Of a stretch of DNA of 58,844 nucleotides, positions 34,210 through 43,968 are shown piece after piece. Origin of the DNA: Anaerobiospirillum sp. NML120449 (GTDB lineage: Bacteria; Pseudomonadota; Gammaproteobacteria; Enterobacterales; Succinivibrionaceae); assembly GCF_023051105.1 (NCBI RefSeq), contig NZ_JALKIL010000029.1, forward strand, positions 1 to 58,844, written 5' to 3'. Within the stretch, counting starts at the first letter, position 1; each line of letters starts with the position of its first letter. The notes under the pieces were generated by a model. The model saw only the letters and a list, made by a program, of their open reading frames with translations. It made no database searches and was not told the origin of the DNA. The translations under genes and the position numbers were made by a program.

Positions 34210-36108
34210 GTGATACAGCATGGTGGCCAGATGCTTTGCAAATGGCTTTATCTGCAATTTAACAAGGTCCGAGCAATGTTGTGCCAACTGCCTTTGAGAA
34301 CCCGGTTACAAAATCTGATTATGCAGATCTGCCCGGACATTACCTTGGTTGACCGCTTTACAGCTCCTGCTGAAATCGGAGCAATAGCTGTAAATATCCT
34401 GGGGCAGCGCTTTTATATTGCGCCTCACTCCTCTAAATGCGTGACCAGGAATCCAGTATTCAGCAAGTCTGACCTTAATCCGGCCGATCTGCCTTATGAG
34501 TACAGGCTGGCAGCTCTGGAGATAATCATCCGCCCATACCTCGAGACCTTTGACAAAATGGTAGGCCCGGTTGAGATAACAGGCTATATCTCACCCACCC
34601 AGCTGGAGAAGAAATCCACTCTTGCTCCTCTGTGCGCCGTAGTGCCACTCCACATGACAACTGAGGACGGGGTTGAGAATTTCGAGGAGCTGATCTCACT
34701 GTATCCAGACTCAGGATGTGATCTGAATCTGATTATCGAGCGTCTCAAGGAAGCTGACAATCCGTTTAAAGTTACAACAGCAGCTGAACTGGCCTCATTT
34801 CCTGCACATATCATCATTGACAGCCTCGATCTGAGCATAGGAGAGCTTAACAGCCTGTGCGTAGGCGATGCCCTGGTGCTGGGCACCTTTATCAACAACG
34901 ATCGCTTTAAGATAAGCTGTGCCGGTCAGAGCGCTCTGGCTGTACTCAATACCGTATGCACTCCTCAGCTGCTAAGCGAGGCTAAAAGACAGTTTGAAGC
35001 CCGCATGGCCGCCCAGCAAGCCGCCGCTGCAGCTGCAGCCGAAGCTGCCGCTCAGGCCAGAGCAGCGGCCGAAGTCGCAGCAGCTGCAGCTGCTGCCCAG
35101 GCCAGTGCTCAAAGCGCTGCCCAAGGTGCCCCGGCTGATGGCACCAGGGCCCAGGATCCGGCTGCTCAGCAGCCACAGGCTGAGGGCAACAGCGCTGCCG
35201 GCGCTCCATCTGACAGTGCTGCCCCTGCTGCACCAGCTGCCACGGGTGCAGAGGCTGCCCCCGCTGCCACCGCTCCAGAAGCACCTGGTACTGCAGCCGC
35301 TCCTGCCACCACTCCAGCAGCACCCGGCACAGACGCAGCCGCACCTGCTGCAGCCACAGCCGCAAACACGGCCGCAGGCTCAGCTCCTGCAGTTCCGGCC
35401 GCTGCTCAGGCTGCTGCCGGCACTGCTGCAACAGCTGCCATTACTGAATACACTGCAGCTGTTGCAGGCATCACCAATGTATACGATGCGCTGATTGCTG
35501 CGGGCAAGGCCGCATATGACAGTCAGGGCCAGCAGGTATCAGACTACTTCCTGGTTATTCTGGAACCTTTTACTACAGACGTAATTACCTTCAGCGAGAA
35601 CAGCTTCATGGCCTTTGAAAATGTTGACGATCTGCCAGTACGTGTGGACTGTGTCCTTTCAAGCTTAAACCTTACTGTAGCCGACCTCAGACAGATTTCC
35701 CGTGGCGCCAGACTGCCGCTGAACAATGACTCACTGTCCAATATCAGCATTTTTGTCAATGGACGCATCATAGGTACCGGCAAGGTTATCGAAATCGACG
35801 GTACCTATGCCGTGCAGATTAAAGAGCTTATGCACGTCCCACGTGTCTGTGTCGAGGACTCATTCATCAAGGCTCCGGAAGATGAAGCCACTGAAGAAGA
35901 GGACATGGCAGAGGAAACTGCCAGCGCTGAAGGCGAAGACAAAAGAGAGGGCGAAGGCGAGAGCTATGGCTATGGCTATGGCGATGGCAAAGGCGTAGGC
36001 GAAGCTGAGCAGACCACTGTCGATGCTCCAGCTGAAAATGCTGAGAGCTCAGAGTCAAGCGAGGAGCAGCAGCCAGCCCCGGATGAGTCCGAATCTGCTG
36101 ACAAATAA
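34210..36108 (+). CDS. sctQ: Type III secretion cytoplasmic ring/sorting platform protein SctQ
   Basis: SctQ forms the cytoplasmic pods of the injectisome that recruit substrates and the ATPase. The 632-residue product is about twice the family's usual 300-350. A first SpoA domain is visible at about residues 190-250 (FPAHIIIDSLDLSIGELNSL). Then comes an Ala/Pro-rich linker at about 258-425, absent from typical members. The second SpoA domain lies at about 468-540 (DLPVRVDCVLSSLNLTVADL; ISIFVNGRIIGTGKVIEIDG), and an acidic, Gly/Tyr-containing tail fills the rest. The GTG start at 34210 is the longest; ATG codons at 34231 and 34276 are alternatives. An in-frame ATG at 35608 directly before SpoA2 might give the short SctQ-C form known in other systems. 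Confidence 0.88.
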   Translation: MIQHGGQMLCKWLYLQFNKVRAMLCQLPLRTRLQNLIMQICPDITLVDRFTAPAEIGAIAVNILGQRFYIAPHSSKCVTRNPVFSKSDLNPADLPYEYRLAALEIIIRPYLETFDKMVGPVEITGYISPTQLEKKSTLAPLCAVVPLHMTTEDGVENFEELISLYPDSGCDLNLIIERLKEADNPFKVTTAAELASFPAHIIIDSLDLSIGELNSLCVGDALVLGTFINNDRFKISCAGQSALAVLNTVCTPQLLSEAKRQFEARMAAQQAAAAAAAEAAAQARAAAEVAAAAAAAQASAQSAAQGAPADGTRAQDPAAQQPQAEGNSAAGAPSDSAAPAAPAATGAEAAPAATAPEAPGTAAAPATTPAAPGTDAAAPAAATAANTAAGSAPAVPAAAQAAAGTAATAAITEYTAAVAGITNVYDALIAAGKAAYDSQGQQVSDYFLVILEPFTTDVITFSENSFMAFENVDDLPVRVDCVLSSLNLTVADLRQISRGARLPLNNDSLSNISIFVNGRIIGTGKVIEIDGTYAVQIKELMHVPRVCVEDSFIKAPEDEATEEEDMAEETASAEGEDKREGEGESYGYGYGDGKGVGEAEQTTVDAPAENAESSESSEEQQPAPDESESADK

Positions 36109-36452
36109 GATTTCAGGCGCCACCGCTCCGGCCGCAACATGAACGCCCCTGTCGCCAGCATAGCTGGCTGAGCCGCTGCCTGAGATGCGCGGTTGCTGCG
36201 GCTGCGGCTGCACCGCCTGTGCAGTTGCAGTTACTGCGGATGCCGCTGCACCGCCTGTGCGGTTGCGGTCGATGCGACCGATGTGGCCGATGCGGGCAGG
36301 ACGCACCACAGGTTTATCTGAAGATACAAGCTCAAGGCAGAGCAGTCTGGCGTAAGCCGGGCAGCTTGCAACTGCCTGCCGTCCCATAAAGATGCCGGCA
36401 GCCCACAGGCCCAGAATGCCTGCCGGGCCTGCAGCATCAAGGTGTTACGACA
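36109..36452. other. Spacer between sctQ and sctR
   Basis: 344 bases with a GCTGCGGCTGCACCGCCTGTGCGGTTG-like imperfect repeat around 36195-36270. No gene is seen. Confidence 0.5.
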
Positions 36453-37124
36453 ATGTTCGATACAATGATTAATCCAATGCAGATCATGGTCATCATGATG
36501 GTCATGGGTCTGCTGCCGATTGTATTAACCCTGGTGACTTCCTACATCAAGATCATCGTAGTTGCCTACATTGTCCGTAATGCCCTTGGTATTCAGCAGA
36601 CTCCGCCAAACATGGTGCTCAATGGTCTGACCATGATTCTGACCATTTTCATCATGGCTCCGGTAGGCGCCCGTATGTATGACATGGCCACTACCTATAT
36701 TCAGGCCAATCAGGAGCGCAGCAGCGAGTTCTCTTTTGCCGTAGAGGTAGCCGGTGTCTGCAGTGAGCCTGTTTTTGACTTTATTCTTAAAAATACCGAC
36801 AGCAAGGTAATCTCATCATTTGAAGCCACAGCCCGCCGTATCTGGCCTAAGGAGATTCAGGAGCGCTTTACCACTGAGCACCCTATATTCCTGGTGCCAG
36901 CCTTTGTAATCTCCGAGCTGACCAAGGCCTTCCAGATTGGATTTTTGCTCTATCTGCCCTTTATCGTTATTGACCTGATTATCTCGAACATTCTGCTGGC
37001 CATGGGTATGATGATGGTGTCGCCAACGACCATATCCCTGCCTTTCAAGCTGATGCTCTTCGTCACCCTGGACGGATGGCTCAAGCTCTCTCAGGGAATG
37101 ATGCTCAGCTACAACCTGACGTGA
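36453..37124 (+). CDS. sctR: Type III secretion export apparatus protein SctR
   Basis: Core protein of the export gate, five copies, equivalent to YscR/SpaP and FliP. The 223-residue product matches the virulence-branch length and starts without a signal peptide, unlike FliP. Conserved blocks are plain: PIVLTLVTSYIKIIVVAYIV, RNALGIQQTPPNMVLNGL, and near the end IVIDLIISNILLAMGMMMVS then PFKLMLFVTLDGWLKL. Hydrophobic segments lie at about 8-30, 48-70, 155-180 and 185-210. AAGGTG precedes the ATG. It follows sctQ as in the standard order but is not followed by sctS, which lies 6 kb upstream. Confidence 0.96.
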   Translation: MFDTMINPMQIMVIMMVMGLLPIVLTLVTSYIKIIVVAYIVRNALGIQQTPPNMVLNGLTMILTIFIMAPVGARMYDMATTYIQANQERSSEFSFAVEVAGVCSEPVFDFILKNTDSKVISSFEATARRIWPKEIQERFTTEHPIFLVPAFVISELTKAFQIGFLLYLPFIVIDLIISNILLAMGMMMVSPTTISLPFKLMLFVTLDGWLKLSQGMMLSYNLT

Positions 37125-37329
37125 CGCCCCCGGCAGCTGCGCTGCCGCGCTGCCACCGCTGGCCGCGCTGCCAGTGGTGCTGCCCTGCCACTGCTGTCTG
37201 CACTTCCGACTGAGGCAGCCATGTCGCAGCACATGCACTGTCGCCAGCTCCCAGTCATAGTGCCCGGGCCTGGACCACAGAGATATTGTTAACAACCAGC
37301 CCCGTCGCCATGGAGGGACCAGAGTTTTT

Positions 37330-38019
37330 ATGAACCTGTACCATGCAGTAAGAGTGCTGGTTTTTACCAGTCTGATATTGCCTGTACTGACCTGCCAGGA
37401 GGCTTTTGCTGACCTTAAGGCAGCATCAAAGGTGAGTATCACCATGGATGTCAGCACTACCACTGTCTATGCCCGCTCCATCAGCGCTCCGGCTGAAAGA
37501 GTCAACCGCATAGATGAGATGGACGTCTACTCTCTGGCTCCCAGCGCTCATCTGCTGGCTTTTGGCCACATGTTTGATGTCGCAGGCTACAAGCGCCTGA
37601 TTGCCGGTAAAAGCCGCCTTGAGGATTTAAGAGAGCACATCATAAATGCCTCTCGTGCTACCGGACTGCCAGCGAGCCTGATTGCCGCCGTTATCATGGT
37701 GGAGTCAGGTGCCGTAATGACGGCCGTATCGCCACGTGGCGCTCAGGGGCTGATGCAGCTGATGCCCGAGACTCAAAAGGAGCTCAAGGTCAGCGATCCC
37801 TTTGACCCGCGCAGCAATATCGAAGCTGGTGCCCGCTACCTGGCCCGCATGCTCAAACTGTTTAACAATGACGAAGCCATTGCCCTTGCTGCCTATAATG
37901 CAGGTCCGGGCTCGGTAAAAAAGCACGGTGGCATTCCTCCTTTCAAGGAGACCCGTGAGTTTGTCATCAAAGTTCAGAGCACAGCTGCCCAGCTGGGATC
38001 AAACGTTATTTGGCTGTAA
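37330..38019 (+). CDS. Secretion-associated lytic transglycosylase (IagB/EtgA-like)
   Basis: Periplasmic enzyme that cuts peptidoglycan glycan strands, probably to let the injectisome cross the wall. The 229-residue product opens with a signal peptide (about residues 1-27, hydrophobic VLVFTSLILPVL). The SLT fold follows: catalytic glutamate at about residue 125 in VIMVESGA, then AVSPRGAQGLMQLMPETQ, GARYLARML and ALAAYNAGPGSV. These are the standard motifs of family 1 lytic transglycosylases. Small members of this size often accompany type III or type IV secretion genes, and here it lies 205 bases after sctR. The enzymatic call is firm; the link to secretion is contextual. Confidence 0.92.
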   Translation: MNLYHAVRVLVFTSLILPVLTCQEAFADLKAASKVSITMDVSTTTVYARSISAPAERVNRIDEMDVYSLAPSAHLLAFGHMFDVAGYKRLIAGKSRLEDLREHIINASRATGLPASLIAAVIMVESGAVMTAVSPRGAQGLMQLMPETQKELKVSDPFDPRSNIEAGARYLARMLKLFNNDEAIALAAYNAGPGSVKKHGGIPPFKETREFVIKVQSTAAQLGSNVIWL

Positions 38020-38612
38020 TTACCAGGCTCAGCTGATAAAATAGTTGCTGGTGCCCCCGCACCAGTGCTTATATGACCGAATCATTGCTTAGGGCGTAAG
38101 CTGGAGCTTACCAGTCAGTACTGGCAGAGCATAAATATCAGCAGTTTACAGCTTCAGATTTATCCCTGAACAGGTCCTTCTGTCCCGTCAGGACTCAGGC
38201 AGCAGCCTGCCTCGTTGCCATGGCTGCACTTGCACAAGTACAGGCCCAGACTGAATCCGGCTGCCATAAAACATTTGCTGCCACCAGGGCTGATAACAGT
38301 ATCAGTGGCCGGCTGCCTGGCAGTTTCATAAGCATGGCGTACCGGAACTCAGAAAAAGAACATTTACCCGGGCTCACTTCCGAGCCCGATGCTGGATTAA
38401 GATTAGAACTGTCAGCCCGCCAATGACAAACAGGTCTGGACTTACGGTCCATATACTAAACGGACAGAAAGCCCCAGACTGCATGTACAGGCTCATTCCA
38501 GAGCTCTCATGCCTGCCCATAACAGAGATTTACAGAGCCAGAGAGCTGTCATAAAACTTCAGAAAGCCGTACATCCATGCCCGGACGAACAGTATCATCA
38601 GAGGAATAAACT
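38020..38612. other. Spacer after the transglycosylase
   Basis: 593 bases. A 7-bp-stem hairpin at 38048-38065 and another at 38096-38111 (GTAAGCT-gg-AGCTTAC) lie just downstream of the gene and could act as weak terminators, though neither has a good T-tract. No further gene is seen. Confidence 0.5.
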
Positions 38613-38948
38613 TTGGAAGTTACATTTACCACTCATGACAAGTGGATTGTCTTACACGTATCTGGTCGTATCGACGCTCTGACCAACGAACTTTTTGAGT
38701 CAAAGAGCATTGAGCTTATCGATCAGGCGGCCACCGGCTGTCTTATCGACATGTCCAGTCTGCAGTACATCAGCTCAGCAGGCCTGCGTTCCGTTTTAAT
38801 GGTGGTCAGGCACTGCCAGCAGAACAAGTACCCTATTGCCCTGTGCGGCATGCAGAAAACAGTAGCTGACGTCTTCAAGATTTCCGGCTTCTCTGAATTC
38901 CTCAATATCGCCGCCGATATACCAGGTGGCCTTGCCATGCTCAAGTAA
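38613..38948 (+). CDS. STAS-domain anti-sigma factor antagonist
   Basis: Single STAS domain of 111 residues, as in SpoIIAA/RsbV. In partner-switching systems the unphosphorylated antagonist binds the anti-sigma kinase and frees the sigma factor or other partner. The motif LIDMSSLQYISSAGLRSVLM contains the serine pair 54-55 where phosphorylation normally occurs. The first strand (VTFTTHDKWIVLHVSGRID) and the final helix are also present. The TTG start at 38613 follows an AGAGGA ribosome site by about nine bases. A HATPase-domain protein of the matching type lies 1.3 kb downstream, and the secretion genes lie just upstream. No PP2C-type phosphatase or sigma factor is in the window. Confidence 0.92.
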   Translation: MEVTFTTHDKWIVLHVSGRIDALTNELFESKSIELIDQAATGCLIDMSSLQYISSAGLRSVLMVVRHCQQNKYPIALCGMQKTVADVFKISGFSEFLNIAADIPGGLAMLK

Positions 38949-40222
38949 CCTTCCGTGGCCTTTGCCGGTCAACAGCCCGCCATCGGCCATAACGGGTCCC
39001 AGACTGCCCCGGCAGACCTGCAGACAAGTAACCTTACCATAGCCTGCCCGGCATGCTACAGCCTGCCCTGCAGGCCACAGAGCGCTACCAGCGCAGCATG
39101 CGCCTGCTCATCCCCAGGCACCATGCGCATGCCGGCCCACATAGCCATGCACATGCGCATGCCGGTTGCCAGAGATGCAGGTGGCCTGCAATGCAAGCGC
39201 TTTTTCAGCTGAAAAAGCCATTGAGCCTGAACCGGGCTCTGAGTCAACAAGACTGTTGTCATTACTTTATGACCTTAATGCGTCCTGAGATAATTGAGCC
39301 ATATCCTTCCAAGGCACAGCACAGGCACCGGCATAAAGTTGCTTTATAAAGCAAATGTTCTGAGTTTTTAGATTGAACTAAGCCAAAAGCCTGCTTACCA
39401 GCAGGATTAAAGAATCAAGTGTTCATCGAGCAGACAGCCTCGACCGCCGTCGGAATACAGGGGGACTTAATGTCCTGCAGCACTCCTGGACCTGATGCAC
39501 TGCAGCATTCATGGATTTACTGCCCTGCAGCATTCCTGGGCCTCATGCACTGCAGCATTCATGGATTTACTGCCCTGCAGCATTCCTGGGCCTCATGCAC
39601 TGCAGCACTCCTGGACCTGATGCACTGCAGCATTCATGGATTTTCTGCCCTGCAGCGTTTCAGCGCCACATATATGTGTCAATGAGCCGTATACGCACTC
39701 CCATGCTGCAGTTGTATAGCCGTGGGGCACGAATAAGTATGTACAGTGCTGAAATTATCCCTGACAACCAGTCCAGGTCAGCGCTTTAATGCAAAACTGC
39801 TTATAAACACGGGGCTTTTGAGGTCCCTGAACGTTAATTCAGATACAAATTGATCTGAAGTTATGCGGCAGCCTCTGTGCAAAGCGCCCCTGGCAGACCA
39901 GCGGCAACGGAGCACTGCGACGAGCGTAATTACCTTTATTTTCAAACAGACACAGGAGTGCTGTGACAGCGTATACTACAAGTGGTGAAAGTTCTGCAGT
40001 CATGGCTGTTATGACAATCTATTAATGATCAGTGCTAACCTGTGACGGTCAGAGCACTTGTTTATACCAGATGCGCTTTGTTCGGAAAGCAACAGTACCT
40101 TTCCGGAGCTGTGTAACAGATGATAAGGACAACTTTTGACCCTGTATTTGGCAACTGAAATGCAGGCAAAGGCTTTCTTATCAGATTCATTTGATCATAT
40201 GGACTAAGAGATCCTCAGGATC
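38949..40222. other. Repeat-bearing spacer between STAS and HATPase genes
   Basis: About 1.27 kb with no recognisable gene. It contains CATGCGCATGCC-type repeats at about 39113-39170, the CTGCAG-rich 25/50-bp tandem repeat at 39471-39655, and AT-richer DNA at 40120-40222 that probably carries the promoter for the HATPase gene. Confidence 0.55.
39471..39655. repeat. 50-bp tandem repeat with 25-bp half-units
   Basis: Units of the form CTGCAGCATTCCTGGGCCTC alternate with CTGCAGCATTCATGGATTTA halves, giving a 50-base period (starts at 39491, 39541, 39591) with an extra half unit in the last copy. CTGCAG recurs at almost every half-unit. Two full copies are nearly identical, so recent expansion is likely. 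Confidence 0.92.
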
Positions 40223-40666
40223 TTGAAATCTTCATTCGGGGATGAGATGGAATCCATTACTCTGGCAGCTTCGGTATCAGAGCTGCTGACCATTAACAAG
40301 TTCATAGATGAGCAGCTGCAAGTAAGTAAGAAGCTCAAATATGATATTCAGCTGATAGCTGAAGAAATGCTGACGAACGTCTCCAAGTACGCTTACAAGG
40401 ATACGCCTGACAGCAGCAGATTCGTCAAGTTTGCCGCTGGTCATGTCTTTTTCGACGGCATCAAAAGCATATTCATGCAGTTTACCTACGGTGGCCCGCC
40501 CTTTGACCCTTTCACTCAGGCCCCCAGTCCAGACATCAAGCAGGACATATCCCGCCGCGAGGCAGGAGGTCTGGGACTGTACCTGATAAAGAAGATATCC
40601 AGTCACTACACGTATGCTCGTATTGATGGCCGCAATCAGGTACATGTCTATCTGAAAAACATGTAG
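40223..40666 (+). CDS. HATPase-domain anti-sigma factor (RsbW-like), altered G1 box
   Basis: A 147-residue GHKL/Bergerat-fold protein of the RsbW/SpoIIAB type, the serine kinase and anti-sigma partner of STAS antagonists. The N box is intact (LIAEEMLTNVSKYAY, residues about 44-58) and the G2 box is intact (EAGGLGLYLIKKI, about 113-125). The G1 box, normally D-x-G-x-P-F-D, reads YGGPPFD with tyrosine 89 in place of the adenine-contacting aspartate. Nucleotide binding may therefore be weakened or lost. The TTG start at 40223 gives the full domain; an ATG at 40247 is an alternative. It pairs logically with the STAS gene 1.3 kb upstream. The fold is certain; kinase activity is doubtful. Confidence 0.88.
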   Translation: MKSSFGDEMESITLAASVSELLTINKFIDEQLQVSKKLKYDIQLIAEEMLTNVSKYAYKDTPDSSRFVKFAAGHVFFDGIKSIFMQFTYGGPPFDPFTQAPSPDIKQDISRREAGGLGLYLIKKISSHYTYARIDGRNQVHVYLKNM

Positions 40667-41695
40667 CGCTAACTCACCGGAAACCAGCCAATGCCTTAGC
40701 CAAAGCGCCTGTAGCGGTACAATACCAGGCACCAGTCCCACAATTGCCGCCTCGCGTCATGAGCTGATACAGACCAGATCCCCGTGCCCGACACTGCTCG
40801 CTAATCCCCCCAAAACAGCAACAGGCACTTCACCCTGCCCTCCCCGAAGTAGCAAGCTGAAGTGCAAAAAAACTTAAAAACAGCCTCCCCAGACTCCCAC
40901 TGCCGGCATACAGAACCACAGCCTCGCAGCAAAGCCAATGCCCTGCACTAATGTGTCCCGTACCAGCATGGCCCCAAAAATAAACACACACACCCGCTCC
41001 CTTCCGCAAAATCAAAAAACTCTCCCCCTTACCCAAAAGTATAACGGCCACCCCCAGGACCACGCTATAAAGAACACTCTATAAAACCTTTTACAGTGAG
41101 AATATCATAACCATCATAATGATATTCACAGGCACAGCCATCAGCCAAAAGCTCAATGCAGCTGTATGGTCAGTCAACACTCGTACCCCAGATAATAGTC
41201 TGAAAAATATTTTGTAGAGCACATCATACAGAAAGCATATCCATCTGCACATAATTGCAGTTGAGCTACATGACCTGATATAAGACGCTCAGCCTCAATC
41301 GTATCAGCCAAAAGCATGAGCCTGTGAATGAGCACATACTGCAAGAAAACGATTGCACAGGGGCTGGTTGGGACTGTCATGATGCTCGACTTTCTGTCAA
41401 TACCGCATGTATATGGGGCTTTACGTATGCTCCATCAGCCCTAAGTAAGATATTACTGACTTTAGGAAGTGCAGGCTTTTATAGAGCACGATGCAGGCAT
41501 AGTTAGCTCAGAGAAGCATCAGCATGGGCAATCAGAGCAATGCACCTAATCAGCATACGCTGCTGCTGCAGGCCGATAGACAGGCAGGCAGGCGGCCTCT
41601 CCACCGTTACCAACAGGCCGGACTGCCAGCCACCACCGCTGCTCTGCTTAGGCATGTAAACCAGCTGAACAAAATTAGTGGCGAGGATGGACAGA

Positions 41696-41815
41696 ATGAA
41701 TGAGTGTGGGTGAATGAGTGCTGGTGAGTGAGTTACTGACTTACTTACTTACTGAGTGACTGACTGGGTGACTGACTGAGTACGTAAGTGTTTGAGTGAG
41801 TTGATGAATGTGCGC
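41696..41815. repeat. GAGT/GACT tetranucleotide-like repeat tract
   Basis: An imperfect tract built of GAGTG, GAATGAGTG, TTACTTACT and GACTGACTG words. The four-base register is clear but imperfect. Non-coding and probably slippage-prone. Confidence 0.75.
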
Positions 41816-42066
41816 CTGATGGAGTTGGCAGGAAGTCTATGAAGATATGATTTATAAATCGCTATGGAGAGTAAAAAGCGGCGGGGGATAAAGACAGAAG
41901 GGCGGATCTGGGCTGTTGTTCATTAACGCTTTATAAAATAATTTATCAGTAATTTTTGAGTATGGATGGCCGGGCCTTTTAGTGTAATGGTTATTTGTTA
42001 AAGGCTGGTTTTTGGGGAAATTTGGGCCGTTGCGGCCCTGTGAAAATATTGTAGAGGGAAAGGTGC

Positions 42067-42106
42067 AAAATAAAACCCGGACAGGGTTATCCCCATCCGG
42101 GTTTTG
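42067..42106 (-). terminator. rpsA terminator
   Basis: A 10-bp stem AAAACCCGGA/TCCGGGTTTT at 42072-42081 and 42096-42105, with T-rich sequence on the minus-strand exit side (ATTTTGC). It sits about 65 bases past the rpsA stop codon. Confidence 0.88.
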
Positions 42107-42170
42107 GAAACGGTTAAGTTTCGCAGTTTAACAGGCGGTCAGAAAAACTGACTGACTGTTAACAGTGAGC

Positions 42171-43844
42171 TTATTCACCACGAGCGGCGGCAAAAGCGGC
42201 AGCCATAGCGTTAGGAGCGGCTTCCTGCTGCTGCTTGTCGTTCAGGGTGTCTAAAGCTTCCTTCTCCTCGGCCTCATCCTTGGCACGGATGGAGAGGCTT
42301 AACTGACGGGTCTTGCGGTCGAGGGTCATGAACTTGGCCTCAACGGAGTCGCCTACCTTTAATACGGTGGAGGCGTCTTCGACGCGGTCACGGGAGATAT
42401 CGGCAACACGGATGTAGCCGGTTACGCCCTCAGCCAGACGTACGGTAGCGCCACGGGCGTCAACCTCTTCAACGGTACCGGTGACGAGGGAACCCTTGTG
42501 GTGCTGAGCCAGGTAGTCAGCAAACGGATCTTCAGCGATCTGCTTTAAGCCCAGGGAGATACGCTCACGATCAGGATCTACCTGGAGAACAATAGCGGTG
42601 ATCTCGTCGCCCTTCTTGAAGTCGCGAACAGCTTCTTCACCGGACTGCTGCCAGGAGATGTCAGATAAGTGAACGAGGCCGTCAATGCCGCCGTCCAGAC
42701 CGATGAAGATACCGAAGTCAGTGATGGACTTGATCTTACCGGTTACACGGTCACCCTTGGAGTGAGCCTCAGCGAACTCCATCCATGGGTTTGGCTTGCA
42801 CTGCTTTAAGCCCAGAGAAATACGACGACGCTCCTCATCGATCTCGAGAACCTTAACGGTTACGTTGTCACCAACGGAAACAACCTTGGATGGGTGAATG
42901 TTCTTGTTGGTCCAATCCATCTCGGATACGTGAACCAGACCCTCAACACCTTCCTGGATCTCTACGAAGCAGCCGTAGTCGGTTAAGTTGGTAACCTTAC
43001 CCTCGAGGTTGGAACCAACTGGGAAGCGGCCTGCGATGTTGGCCCATGGGTCTTCGCCTAACTGCTTGAGACCTAAGGAAACACGCTGACGCTCGCGGTC
43101 AAACTTAAGAACCTTAACCTCAATCTCATCACCGACATTAACGATCTCGGATGGGTGCTTAACACGCTTCCAGGCCATATCGGTAATGTGTAATAAGCCG
43201 TCAACGCCACCGAGGTCAACGAATGCACCGTAGTCGGTCAGGTTCTTAACGATACCCTTAACCTCCTGGCCTTCCTGCAGGTTGGCTAATACATTCTCAC
43301 GCTCGGAAGAGTTCTCAGACTCAATAACAGCACGACGAGAAACAACTACGTTGTTGCGCTTCTGGTCAAGCTTGATAACCTTGAACTGAAGCTCCTTGCC
43401 CTCTAAGTGAGCAGTCTCACGTACTGGACGAACATCAACTAAAGAGCCTGGTAAGAAAGCACGGATACCGCCTAACTGTACGGTGAAGCCGCCCTTTACC
43501 TTACCGTCGATCAGACCGGTAACAGCTTCGCTGTTCTTGTAGGCCTCATCGAGCTTGTTCCAGGCTTCATTGCGCTTGGCCTTCTCACGGGACAGGATGG
43601 TCTCGCCGTCGCCGGATTCGATGGACTCAAGAACAACTGGAACGGTATCGCCAACAGCAACCTCAATCTCGCCCTGGGCGTTCTTGAACTGCTCAACTGG
43701 AATGTTAGACTCGGACTTTAAACCGGCGTCTAAAACTACGAAGTCGGCGTTGATGGCAACAACGTGAGCGTTGATGGTATTACCTGGACGGGATTCGTTC
43801 TGGCTAAAAGACTCTTCGAGGAGTTCGGCAAAACTAATAGACAT
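42171..43844 (-). CDS. rpsA: 30S ribosomal protein S1
   Basis: Binds mRNA on the 30S subunit and helps initiation on structured or Shine-Dalgarno-poor messages. The 557-residue product has the same length as E. coli S1 and is closely similar throughout: [20 protein letters not shown] in the first repeat, then six S1 OB-fold domains with repeated [24 protein letters not shown] motifs. The start at 43844 ([15 protein letters not shown]) matches the family; the 14 codons upstream do not. No Shine-Dalgarno precedes it, as in E. coli rpsA, which is autoregulated through its leader. A good promoter at 43940-43968 predicts a leader of about 90 bases. In E. coli cmk is directly upstream; here an IS1634-like element lies between them. 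Confidence 0.98.
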   Translation of the reverse strand: MSISFAELLEESFSQNESRPGNTINAHVVAINADFVVLDAGLKSESNIPVEQFKNAQGEIEVAVGDTVPVVLESIESGDGETILSREKAKRNEAWNKLDEAYKNSEAVTGLIDGKVKGGFTVQLGGIRAFLPGSLVDVRPVRETAHLEGKELQFKVIKLDQKRNNVVVSRRAVIESENSSERENVLANLQEGQEVKGIVKNLTDYGAFVDLGGVDGLLHITDMAWKRVKHPSEIVNVGDEIEVKVLKFDRERQRVSLGLKQLGEDPWANIAGRFPVGSNLEGKVTNLTDYGCFVEIQEGVEGLVHVSEMDWTNKNIHPSKVVSVGDNVTVKVLEIDEERRRISLGLKQCKPNPWMEFAEAHSKGDRVTGKIKSITDFGIFIGLDGGIDGLVHLSDISWQQSGEEAVRDFKKGDEITAIVLQVDPDRERISLGLKQIAEDPFADYLAQHHKGSLVTGTVEEVDARGATVRLAEGVTGYIRVADISRDRVEDASTVLKVGDSVEAKFMTLDRKTRQLSLSIRAKDEAEEKEALDTLNDKQQQEAAPNAMAAAFAAARGE

Positions 43845-43939
43845 TAAGGATTGATTCCACAGGCACCCTAAAGCTTCTTGCTTCAAGGAGGTAGTTAAAA
43901 TTTAGTATCATCCATGACACTGTAAACAAGTGATCGCGG

Positions 43940-43968
43940 ATTATAACAATGATCAAGTATCCGATCAA
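43940..43968 (-). promoter_or_regulatory. Sigma-70-type promoter of rpsA
   Basis: On the minus strand, -35 TTGATC (43968-43963), a 17-base spacer, and a perfect -10 TATAAT (43945-43940). Transcription would begin near 43933, giving a leader of about 90 bases without a Shine-Dalgarno. The leader contains ACCTCCTT (minus strand, 43892-43885), which equals the anti-Shine-Dalgarno core of 16S rRNA. Confidence 0.75.

Larger units (their letters stand above)
40667..42170. other. Gene-poor spacer upstream of the rpsA 3' end
   Basis: About 1.5 kb, no recognisable gene. It holds an AT-rich hairpin at 41101-41126 (AATATCAT/ATGATATT), a GAGT/GACT/TTAC short-repeat tract at about 41696-41815, and the rpsA terminator at 42067-42106. 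Confidence 0.55.
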
